Source: Darksidea phi
Lineage: Eukaryota > Ascomycota > Dothideomycetes > Pleosporales > Lentitheciaceae
Reading direction: 5' to 3'
Length of the DNA: 50,315 bases
Assembly: GCA_030770425.1 (NCBI GenBank)
Contig: JASJFT010000282.1
Location: 1-50,315, forward strand
A program made the translations under genes and the position numbers. Below are positions 11,691 to 21,833 of the stretch, piece by piece (the first letter of the stretch is position 1; each line of letters begins with the position of its first letter). Below the pieces are notes generated by a model, which was not told the DNA's origin, ran no database searches, and saw only the letters and a list, made by a program, of their open reading frames with translations.

Positions 11691-11913
11691 TAGATTGCAT
11701 TATATAGGATTTATAAGCTTAAAGAATCTAATTCAAGGCTGTAGGTCTATATAGTAATAATGTTAGGGCATGAAGGTGTTGTGGTGATAAAATACCGTTT
11801 ATAACGTGCGCTTATTTCCCAGTCTCTACATTCCGCGAGAGGCAGCTTCATGACTCTTATATCATGAATACGTAGCTAAGCACTGACCATGTTGTGGCTC
11901 GCTGTGATGCGAT

Positions 11914-13932
11914 TCATTGCAGGGCCGTACCACTCCTCACCACTCCATCCTCTCCTCGGACCTCCCCCTCAAGCAATATCTCATGCCCATCACCCTCCCT
12001 CACAAACCGCGCAACCATGCACCCTAAAACCGCCACACCAGCAAGAGCCCACCATGCTAGTCCTACTACGCCGATCTCTAAGCCCCTTCCAAAAACCCAT
12101 CCGAACACAACTGGTCCAAACGTCCTCGTAAGACTAGAGACCGACTGCCCAAGCCCATGAACAGTACCTAACACCGATGGATGCGGACAACAGTTGTTGA
12201 CGAGGATGGTGGTGCAGGGTAATGCGAAGGTGCGCGCGAGAACTTGTATGAACAGCACGACGGTTATGGACATCCAGATTAAGGGACCGGAAACACCGGA
12301 GGGAGGTGAGGTGGTACTAGAAACAGTGCTGAGAAATGGTGTGAGGAAATAGGCAACTGGGAAAAAGGCCAGGGAGATGCGGTAGCTGAGTGCTGTGCCT
12401 AGACGGTAGCTTAGGTTGGGGTAGATGAACAACTGAAGGCTTATCCCGATAACGCCGAGGATTGCGAGGGCAAGGCCGATGCGTGGTGGCGGGAGCGCTA
12501 AACCGCCAGTGAAGTGAAAGCCATGCGGGCGAAAGCCTGGTGGGTAGGGATCTATGGCGTTGTAACGAGGGGCGGAGAGGTAAGTGTACCAGAGCGAGTT
12601 AAACGTCCCTACATGCATGGCAAGGAAGCCATGCGCTAGTAGGGTGATGATCAGATTTCGCGTCCATATCTTCTTAAATGGAAGTTTGCGCCTTATTGTA
12701 GTATTTTGCTCATCTGGTGACGTTGGTGCATCTCGGTTTGCTGATATTGGCGTCATCTGAATCTCGAGGGATGCGTATTCGTCACTTGGAACGGCGGTGT
12801 AACCATGATCGATGACGATACTTTGCCGCAAGATGTGTCGCTGTATCCACCGACCAATGCGAAGAGTGAGATCCGGCTTGTGTTTGCGAAGTTCGCTTGT
12901 CTCCTCCAGGAAAAAGAGAATGCTCAGTGCCGATATAAAAAGGAAACATGCGCTCATAAGATTGGGTAGTGCGTACGGCCACTTTACCATCCACTGAACG
13001 CCGTCTTTTCCACCTAGAAGTGAGTTTGGTCCAAACACCGATGGGTAGCTGCCGACAGGATCGGCCAAAACACCGCCTTAGTTGTGTTAGCTTTCTCAAA
13101 CATCTAGCTAGAAGGAAGCTTTACCTAGTATCGGTCCAATAATGACGCCAATATTGAAAGTCATTGGCAGTATGAGAAACGCTCTGCTCTGATACTTCTT
13201 CTCCTTGATAATCTCGCTGATCATCGTCCGCATGACTCCAATGTTCCCATTCAAGGCGCCACCCAAACATCTAAACGCCACAGCCATCGCAAAATTATGT
13301 GAGAACCCAAACCCAAGGATAGATATCATGGTGCCCAGCAGCCCTATCCAAAGGACGCGTTTACGACCTCCGTGCTCGGAGTCGGCAAAGCGACCCCAAA
13401 GTATAGCAGTCAGAAACTGAGCTGCAGGAAAAGCAGCGTGAATAATGCCAGCTTGTGAAGCAATAGCTGAGTCTGGTAGGCTAGGATCGAAAGATTGCAA
13501 TTGGTAGTATATGTATGAACCCAATGATGTCTGGGTCAATGGCTCGGATAGACGAGCAAGAGTGAGAACGAGGAGTTGATCTTTTCGAGGAAGGGAGCGC
13601 CATGTTACCGGTTTCTCTTTAATTGCTTCTAAATTCTCGGTTTCGTCCACGTGAGGTAGCTCAGTGCCTGCTTGCACATTCGTTTCGACGATGAGGTCCT
13701 GCTGGCGCCGATTTCGGCCCAGAGGAATTCCAGCGTTTGGCTCTGCACGAGAGGTGGTTGCATTCAACGATTTATTTTCCTGCGCCAAAAGATGGGCGGT
13801 TTCTGCTAAGTCCAAGCTCTTTCTCAATGGACTGTTCGGCTTTGATCCGCTGTTCGCTTCGCCGAGTATTAAGCTCTCAGATGATGATGGTGACTCCGGA
13901 TAAGTATCCGTAGTGTGGAATTTCGAGCTCAT
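11914..13932 (-). CDS. Major facilitator superfamily transporter (ZIFL/Ycr023c-like)
   Basis: Exon 1 is 13125-13932, a 48-bp intron lies at 13077-13124, exon 2 is 11914-13076; together 656 aa. Splicing restores GPILGGVLADPVGSYP, the loop after TM5 typical of this clade. The first ~110 residues are hydrophilic and cytosolic. TM helices begin at QLLVLTLARLSEPL; the MFS motif-A loop reads WGRFADSEHGGRKRV. A long charged central loop (around residues 340-410) separates the two six-helix halves. Substrates in this family include small organic molecules, metals complexed to chelators and drugs; none can be deduced here. The gene ends about 220 bp from the DUF3176 relic and is divergent from MsrB. 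Length and helix order look intact. Confidence 0.88.
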
Positions 13933-14757
13933 TAGAAGTAGTTAACTGAACAGCAATGCTCAGACAGTCTAGGGATAATCTACCTGCCAGCCATAAGCGG
14001 AGATGAAGGGAAGGTGGGAGGGTGAACGAGTGTGAGAGTAGAAAAGCGAAAGTCGGACGGAACGCTGCAGCGATGTGCTGACGGGATGTGGAGTCACGAC
14101 AATGGATACGTCTATTGGTCTTATGGACACTTATTACCGGCTAGCGGTTCGTCACCTGCCAGATTTTTTTGTTGAAGTTGCAGGTGGTTGGCCGAGCGTA
14201 GTGGGGCCACCGCCACGCAGAGGATAGATCGTGGTAATAACGACCTTTGACTTGAGACAGTTACTGGTACCACAATGGATGTGCCTGGAAGCTACTTTTC
14301 GCGGGTTCGTTTATCAAAAATTACAGGAGTTAAGAGGAAGGACAGTTTGACGCCCGCTTACTGCAAAATCGGAACCCACGCAGATCCCAGCCCTTTGGCG
14401 TATAAGTCAGCACAATTCACGAATCACGTGCTCTGTGCCCGTGTGCTCACGAGCCAATTTTAAAAGATGTCCAGCTATCAAGCGAAAAGTCGCATTTAAA
14501 ATGTGAGCTTTGGCAAGGCAGAAGAAGCAAAGAGAGTGCGATTGTGACCTCTGGAGAGATGATTCCTAAACAAGTGATTAGCAAATGGCTTTCGCGACTC
14601 ATGACGCAATTCCAAATCGTGAAAACGCACGTCCCATTACAGTGGCGCAAGCTCTCCGCAGGAAAAGATTCCACATCAACCACCAGATCCAAGCTATACT
14701 CACAGCCTCCTTTCCTCTCATTCTACGGACTCTCATAAATATATAAACTACCTTTTC
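13933..14757. promoter_or_regulatory. 825-bp divergent intergenic region between MFS gene and MsrB
   Basis: No gene seen; overlapping short ORFs at 14447-14799 have no domain. It holds the leaders of both flanking genes. A TATAAA lies at 14742-14747, only ~10 bp before the first MsrB ATG, which bears on start choice (see MsrB). Confidence 0.5.
14742..14747 (+). promoter_or_regulatory. TATA-like element just upstream of MsrB
   Basis: TATAAA inside an AT-rich stretch (14734-14749). If functional, transcription would begin ~30-100 bp downstream and so often after the first in-frame ATG at 14758. Confidence 0.35.
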
Positions 14758-15431
14758 ATGCGCTTTCCGTCTTTCCCAGCCCTCATCCGCACCTTCCACA
14801 CCTTTACCAATACGAGAATTCGAGTCGCAAACCCCGCCTTCAACGTCTCACGACCCTACGGTCCCCCACAGCGCGTTACAGTCCTCCGGTCGATGCCCAT
14901 TCCCTTTATAAGCGCACTCTTTGGTTCTAGCTCAAAGATGGCGAATAACACAAACTACCCGGTGCAGAAGACAGAGGGCGAGTGGCAAGCTATCCTGAGC
15001 CCTGGTACGTCCTCCACCAAACATTACGTACCTTAAAATAAGCTATGGCTAACACGATTGTGATCGCAGAACAATTCCGCATCCTCCGCCAAAAAGGTAC
15101 CGAAATGGCCGGCTCAGGCGAATACGATAAGCACTACCCCTCCGAGGGCATCTACAATTGCGCCGCCTGCTCTGCACCCCTCTACAAAGCAAACCACAAA
15201 TTCAACTCTGGCTGCGGGTGGCCCGCTTTCTGGGATGCTCTTCCAGACGCCGTAGGCCAGCGGGATGATTCCAGCCTTGGTATGAAACGCACGGAGATTG
15301 TATGCAACAACTGTGGTGGTCATTTGGGACATATCTTCAAAGGAGAGAAGTTCGGAAATCCAAAGGACGAAAGGCACTGTGTAAACAGTGTGAGTATCAA
15401 CTTCAGCAAGGATGAGGACAAAAAGGAATGA
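14758..15431 (+). CDS. msrB: Peptide-methionine (R)-S-oxide reductase MsrB
   Basis: Exon 1 is 14758-15004, intron 15005-15069, exon 2 15070-15431; 202 aa from the first ATG. Splicing rebuilds LSPEQFRILRQKGTE, the family N-terminal block. Zn-binding CxxC pairs are CAAC and CNNC; GCGWPAFW and GGHLGHIF form the substrate site; the catalytic Cys is in RHCVNSVSINF. The enzyme reduces methionine-R-sulfoxide in proteins with thioredoxin. The first ~50 residues are Arg/Phe/Thr-rich without acidic residues, a mitochondrial targeting sequence by appearance. Two more in-frame ATGs at 14893 and 14938 would give 157-aa and 142-aa forms without that sequence, so mitochondrial and cytosolic products from one gene are plausible. 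The sequence after 14938 covers the whole catalytic domain. Confidence 0.95.
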
Positions 15432-15658
15432 CGGCGTGGGGGAGTGCAGGGTGGGACGGTAACCGGGAGCAGACAGGGGAAGTTGTAGCATTACCGTGTA
15501 TTAGTGATGATTGAAACGAAACCAAAGTCAAATATGTATTTGTCTCCTCAAGCGATAAACATCATTCGTTTCATTTAAGGACAGCGCTAATGCTCGCTAG
15601 ACCAAATGCTAATTATCATACGAAAGCAATGGGCTCACCCTCTGATTCTTAAATGCTC

Positions 15659-17240
15659 TCAATAGCAAGCGGCACTCTCCGTCACCTCCTTGCAACCATC
15701 TTTTCCGAGCGTCCAATCATCGCACAACTGATCGCACTGGACACCAGGCTTCACAAACACTCTTGCGCCCTGCTCCTTCCATGGAAGTCGAACCTGGACA
15801 CTTTCATCTCCGGGAGCATATCCAGAAGCCCTATAGCCATGTCGGCACGCGCAAAGATGCTGGCCGACACCACCCGAGGTAGCTCCACCGAGAGCTGTGC
15901 AAGTGGTCGTGATATCGCAACTAGATGCAACCCAGGGGTTGCAGGCGGGGACGGAACATGTCGATGGGGGTGTAGTTCCCTCCTTCTTGCAGGTTGCGCT
16001 GCATCCATCACCATCTATGTTGTTCCCATCATCGCACTCTTCTCCTCCCGTGACAACACCGTCACCACACACGCCAGTACCTTCCTTCTTGCAATTCGCA
16101 CTGCAACCATCGCCATCATTGTTGTTCCCATCATCACACTCTTCTCCTCCCGTGACAATACCATCGCCACAGACGTTGGTGCACTGCTCACTATACAGCT
16201 CACATACCCGCTTTGCATCCAGCGCCGTAGGGAAAGCATGCGCTCGTGGCGTGGGCACACCAGGTCGCGCTTCGATAGCAGGACCAGGTCCCTTACCGAA
16301 CTCGTACTCGCTGTAATGCATAAGGGAAAGAGAGTCGTATGGGCCGGACCAGTCCGCAGCGGCAGGATCTAGCTTGACGAAGTTGCAGCCGTAACCTCGG
16401 CAGTTCTGGCTGCAGTCTGCTGGGCTGCCGTCTTGCGAGTCCCAGACGGCATCGCAATGAATTATTACGTAATCATCGCGGTCGGGGCGCATATGTTCGT
16501 GGTAGAGACCCAGGGCTGTATATCGTTAGGCATCGAGAAAGCTCTAAGAATTTGCAAAAGTACTTACTGTGTCCAAGCTCATGGGCATAGGTACCAGCTC
16601 CACCACAGGCATCATCGAGCATCATTTGATTCGCACCCGCACCATACGCTTTCCCGATCGGACTAAAGCACGCAAACTGTCCCGTCGTCGGCACCAGCGT
16701 CAACACATCGTTCTCCAACGTATCACTTGCTGGGAATTGCTGGAACTTCAGCCACGGCAGCATATCCGTCCATCGTTTCGTTGCTTCCGTCCATGCATCC
16801 AAACGCCCTGCACCCTTCGCTGATTCCGACTGCCATTTATAGGCAACAATGCCACCCGGCCAGACATTCTGGTAGCGGAAGATGGAGAGGGAGCGCTTGG
16901 CTTTACTGTGTTCTGTGGAGTTGCCGGGGTCTGCGTTGAGGAGGAGGTCTTCGACTGTGGAGAGGATGATGTCACCATGGATGATGGCAAGGGGGGTATT
17001 TTGGACACCTTCCGCGACGAAGTAGGCTACTGTTTGGTTTATTTCGGCTTCAGGAGTCGAGTTTGTGAATGAGGGGACGTCTGGGATGGTAGGATCGAGG
17101 GGAATCTCGATGGTTGTAAGTGTTTTGTCCACGGGGTCGGATGTCAAGTTTGCAGCGGGAAGGGGGTTATCAACATCCTGGGCTAGCGCTGATGCGGAGA
17201 GGGCAGAAAGAAAAGCGACGGTAAAGGATGAGGAAACCAT
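15659..17240 (-). CDS. Secreted astacin-type (M12A) zinc metalloprotease with two Cys-rich repeats
   Basis: Exon 1 is 16568-17240, intron 16516-16567 (52 bp), exon 2 15659-16515; 509 aa. Residues 1-20 are a signal peptide ending ALA. A propeptide with N-glycosylation sites follows to a KR site at 115-116. The mature part starts near [10 protein letters not shown], as in astacins. Splicing joins HELGH to [14 protein letters not shown], giving HExxHxxGxxHE with zinc ligands H220, H224, H230 and catalytic E221; [10 protein letters not shown] supplies the Met-turn and Tyr. After the catalytic domain come two near-identical 34-residue units, each built as [21 protein letters not shown], like the Myxococcus-type disulfide repeat (TIGR02232/DUF4215). 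A Cys-rich C-terminal module ends in a Cys near the stop. It is probably an extracellular protease; substrate unknown. The repeat array is 102 bp per unit in DNA. Confidence 0.9.
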
Positions 17241-19983
17241 AGTTGAAGGTCCAGGTGCTACTTCTGAAGTGGATGAGATGCAAGAAATGATCTGCGAGCC
17301 CCTGCTTTATATACATGCTCCTACCAGGCTTCATATCTTGTGCATAAGGAATCAAGCATGGGTCTATTGTGGCAGTGACCATCATTCGGACGCCCGTACC
17401 AGAGGCTACAACGTCTGAATGGAACAGTCCCAGCCGTGGCGTAGTGCGCTCGCCTATAGGTGCCTAAACTCGGTGCTTGCTGGAAAAGACGAGGCCGTGT
17501 GAATCAAAAGGCTGAGGCTGAGCTAGGCAAGAATACCCTGAGGCTGAAAGGGGGCGGGATGGCCGAGCAACCTAGCTGACTTGTCACGAAGTACTAGCCG
17601 GAAGGGGGAGAATTAGCTGGAATTTTTCGCTTAGAAGGGCCTTCTTAAGGCCGCTAGTTTTAAGCTTATTCTAAACTTAGAGTGTTAAATGAATAGGTAC
17701 CCACTTCGATTGCCCTGAACAGGTTCCGTTCATAGTCTGCATCTCTTTCGTGCCATCCAATTAATATTATCCCAGGTTGTAATCATCAGCAACTGCGATC
17801 AGCCCATATCGGTTCTTGTTTTTGGTGCACATTTTGTGCCTGACTGACAGACCGAACTAGGCGCTCGGTACCGGAGAATCTCAGCCAGTCTGTCGGCGGA
17901 AAACCCGAACGCACAGCGGGAAAGCAAGATTGTATCAATCATGATCGCAGGCAGCGTGGCTGAAGAGGTTAGCGAGGTCGTTTTGTTACTAGATCCTTTT
18001 CGGCAACTTCGAAACCTGTGCAACGCGACGTTAATGGTGAATGACGATCTGTATCGAAATAGACGTACGATGACTGTCTTGTTTAAATTGCAGTGTGGTC
18101 AACACTTGAATAAATAATTTATAGAAAGGTCTTTCCTCACTCTTTTCTATGTCCTATGTAATGATAGTAAGTGGTTGGCCCGACAATTGAGGTCGCGCTT
18201 TTCTAGTCTGATGAAACTTTATAATGTAGCACTCTAGTACACACGAGTTCGGTGGCAAGTCGACTCGTGCACTGCACCACATTTCTGCGGATGCGACATC
18301 TCCTATTTACAAATGCAGGGCAACAGTCAACACATCAATATTGGAGCACCCAAGCTCACCTCTACTGACCTTTTGGAAGAGCACCTCGCTCTATACTCGG
18401 TAGACTCGGTCGCGAAAGCGAAAAGTCTTCAGAAAACTTACCTTCCACTTACCTTCCAGCTCCAGATTTTGGTGATGAGCTCCTCTGTTGCATCTTCCCA
18501 GATGTCTATGTGGATTGTGTTGCATGGTTACGATGTATTTTCTCAGAAAAAGCTCCCCCTGTGGCTATCAGATAGGCGCCGAGATCTCAAAGTGCGGGAA
18601 AGCCGTCCGCATTGACAGTCTTGACCGCACCTAGTTCGGTCGAAAAGCGGCCACCAGGGCGATGAGGGTAACGAAAGGAAGAGTAGCCAGAAAACTTATC
18701 TTGAGGAGTTGTGGGTTGCGGCTAGTTCTGAAGTGTGTGCAAGGTAGTTGCTGGATCGTGAGGGAGAGATCATTGATGGGACTCGGAACTGTTGTATAAC
18801 TTCCTCGTAATAACACCATCCTTTCACAACAGCTAAGCCGCACTTGCTAGAGCGCATACCCCTATTGATGGCGAGGTTCGTCTGCAGCGTCATTGTGTCG
18901 GCGAATGCGCCGAGGGTCCTGTTGCTAATGAAGTGCAAAGACTGATCGTGTACATGCACCATACACCACTGTCAGGATACGCACCTCCTCATTCGGCGAA
19001 CTCTGCTCGCCTAAATGTGAGGATTAAGCTACTATAGTGAGGTACTTGGTGGTAGTTGCTAATAGCGCCAAGTACCTAGACAGGAAGAGAAGCTTGAGGG
19101 GTTACAATGCTGGCACTGTTCGCGATATAAGCGGGTATTGACCCGATGAGCATGAGTGGGGATTTTGTGCAAACCTACCACCAGAAAGGTTTTGCTCAAA
19201 CCGATCAGCTCTCTCGGTGAGCATCTTTGCACATATTTAACGATGTAGATCGTTAAGGACGTAATCACTAAATTGGTTCGTCAATGCGGTTTCAAAGCTG
19301 CTTTGTGGGCTATTTCTGAGTCCGCCACTGCAAGATTGTTCCTTCGGTGTCGGGTGCCTTCCAACCCGTGATGGCGTGAGAGCAGCGTACTCAGAGTATA
19401 GCTGGTCAGATCTGATGTTCACATAAAAAGCTAACTAAAGAGCGTCGTACAGCTGTAGTTAATATGCATTTATAAACGGCGATGAGGGAGTGGAAAAAGT
19501 GATTGAGACCAGATATTGATGTCGCGCAGAGTGGACGCAGGCTCAGTGCAGTTGTTGCCAGATTTGCACCGGACAGAGCGTAGACTGGAGGATAGGGGTT
19601 TTTGAAGGACTGCCGCAAAGCTAAATCGAGCCAAATTAGAGGGCGGACAATTTCTAAAGGTAAGATAAAAGTTGCGGACATGAAGTTACAGAGAGGAGGA
19701 AGTAGGCGTGGGAAGTCTTGCCGGCCCGCTAGGCATCGCAACTGCACTTTCTGCCCGCAGTAGACCGGCGCGTAATTATTGAGATACTACCCAGAAAGCA
19801 AATTAAAGAAAAGAATCGCGCACATTTCTCAATCTGAAATCTAAGCCCAAAGACTTAGAAGACGGAGACATCGGCGGTTGTCGGTCATACCCCACTTATC
19901 TCCGACAATGCCGTGCCCAAACAGTCCTGACGCCGTTGACTTCCCCACGTCCACAACGCCCCCGCACCACCAACATCACCGGC
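17241..19983. other. 2.7-kb gene-poor region with possible decayed fragments
   Basis: No intact gene found. On plus, 17844-18116 stays open for ~90 codons with F-box-like wording (VVLLLDPFRQLRNLC) but no start. On minus, 18630-18965 reads HFISNRTLGAFADTM and, in another frame, a hydrophobic span (FLATLPFVTLIALV) before a stop; order and spacing recall the end of a DUF3176 protein, weakly. A minus ORF at 19406-19747 has no domain. AT-rich tracts at 17650-17700 and 18060-18130. Confidence 0.4.
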
Positions 19984-21631
19984 ATGAGCCTGCAGCAAAC
20001 GCATGAGCCTGCAGAAAAAATGACAGAGCTATTGGATCTTTGCTATGATATCTTGATCCGCATACTGGCGGAGGTCGAGCCTGAGGACCTGGCTGCTTGC
20101 GCGCAGACATCTTGGGGTTTCAATCACTTCTTGAAGAACAACGCGCGATTGTATAAGACGCATTATTTAAGGAATTATGTGAGCTAGAAACTAAGAGAGA
20201 GAAATTAATGGGTGCTGATGGTGTGAATAGGATGATCCGAGGGCAGAGCGGACAGATGCAGAGCCGGATTGGGTGTCTGAGCTCCAGCAGCTCGTGAAAT
20301 GCCGGAAGATATTGCTATCATCCAACCAAGATCTCAAAGTTAGTCTTCATCTCTACATACCGCCCACAAAGATTAAAACTTCTTAGGACTCCAGCTTCAC
20401 CAGCGTAGCTTCCACAATCGACAGCCTTATCACCACCGCATCCTCCCATCATGAAAAGTCCCTCAACACCACTCAACTAAGCTCCTTTTTCAGCAATCCC
20501 CAAAATCTGGATGCATTCATGTACAAATCCTCGCTCTACAGCCGTGCAGGAACAAGTTCACAAACAGCTGCCCTTACTGAAGCCGACCGCCAGCTCAGCG
20601 CGAAAATTCACTGTCTCTACGGCATCCCCACCACCGCCGCAGGACGTCGCGCGCTGTCTACGCATCCGTATGCGCGATCACGTATTTACGATTTACGGAA
20701 CTACACAGATGCGAATGAGTGGGGTCCATTCCGCGATGATGGAAGTATGAAGGTAGACTGGGAAAAGGTGGAAAGTTTGATGATTGTTCTAGGATACAAT
20801 TCGGGTCTTTGCTGTCGGCGGTTCTTGCAGAGGTTTCGGGTGCCATGGTCGGAGCCTTTTGAGGGTGTGGTGAAGGAGAAGAATAGTATACTTCCGGAGT
20901 ATCCATCGACGTTGTTGCAGGAGCCAGAGATTCCCCTGGATATTAAGGATCCATACGGAGTATCAGGGGTTTGGTCGCGTATCGTCTGTTTTTTAGGTAC
21001 TATCACGCGCCCCTACTCGATTCACTTCTGCATCTAACTTCGCATTTACGTCCTCACAATTTATGTTAACGATGCAATAGATTACAACGACCTCTTCCGC
21101 TTCAACTTCAGCCCCGAGCAAGCTGCCATTCCATCCGACCATCCTCGGGACCCCTTAATCACCGAAGAAGCAATCCGGTACATAATGATGCGGCTATACG
21201 TCACAAAGGTTGAAGCACCCGGTCCATTCGACAACCAATCCCTCCCTGTAGTCCATTTTAGCGGGAAATCGCGCTCTGTGGATGCGTCTTGGGATCCGAA
21301 TGCCAACTCCAAGATTCGTGGGAGTGTGCGACTTACGCCCGACGGGGAGGTCAGATGGACTACTGTGTCCATATTTTACGGGTACGTCTGCGTTTATTGT
21401 TTCTGCTCTGTTGATTCAATTTCTGATACATGTGTTAGTAGCGAAGAGCGTTGGCGTAGCGAAGGCATCCAACCCGGCGGTCCCTGCTCCCTTCGTGGCG
21501 TCGTCGGCACTTGGTTTGATAAAGACCATGATCCGCATGGTCCCGCCGGACCAACTGCTTTCTGGAAGGTAGCTGAGCTCACCGACGAGGAGGAGGAGAG
21601 CGACAGTGAGGATGCGCTTTGGTTACCTTGA
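19984..21631 (+). CDS. Fungal F-box domain protein
   Basis: Five exons: 19984-20178, 20231-20338, 20387-20996, 21081-21381, 21439-21631; all junctions keep frame and use GT-AG; 468 aa. The frame is open upstream to a TTG at 19936, but the first ATG is 19984 (another at 20020). An F-box-like helix set lies at residues ~16-60 (LCYDILIRILAEVEPEDLAA, then SWGFNHFLK). The C-terminal half has the GGPCSLRGVVGTWFDKDHD block and a PTAFWK block that I associate with a Pezizomycotina F-box family. The tail is acidic (EEEESDSED). F-box proteins recruit substrates to SCF ubiquitin ligases through Skp1; the substrate here is unknown. It is convergent with the beta-mannosidase gene, 202 bp away. Confidence 0.82.
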
Positions 21632-21833
21632 TCGAGTTTGAGTATGGGTAAGAAACGTGCGTCTATGATCTGTCATGCTTCATAAGGCATGCTTCAGGAC
21701 CGCTCTTGGTTGTTTGATTGGGAATTACGAGTGCATTTATGTCGAGTTCATGGTGTTGGGGCAGGTTGACGCCGATTAGGCGTTGTGAGGGATCTGAAAT
21801 CGATTTGGTGTTATGCAGACCCTTAAGTAACAA

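Noticed and set aside
15653..16372. 239-codon plus ORF opposite the astacin gene
   Set aside because: A shadow of the repeat-rich astacin coding strand, with no domain; the minus strand has full catalytic motifs and splice sites.
19936..19983. Upstream extension of the F-box ORF
   Set aside because: Begins with TTG, not ATG. The same holds for apparent extensions of the mannosidase (24506), sugar porter (24834), CFEM-like (30681) and HP1 (46569) frames.
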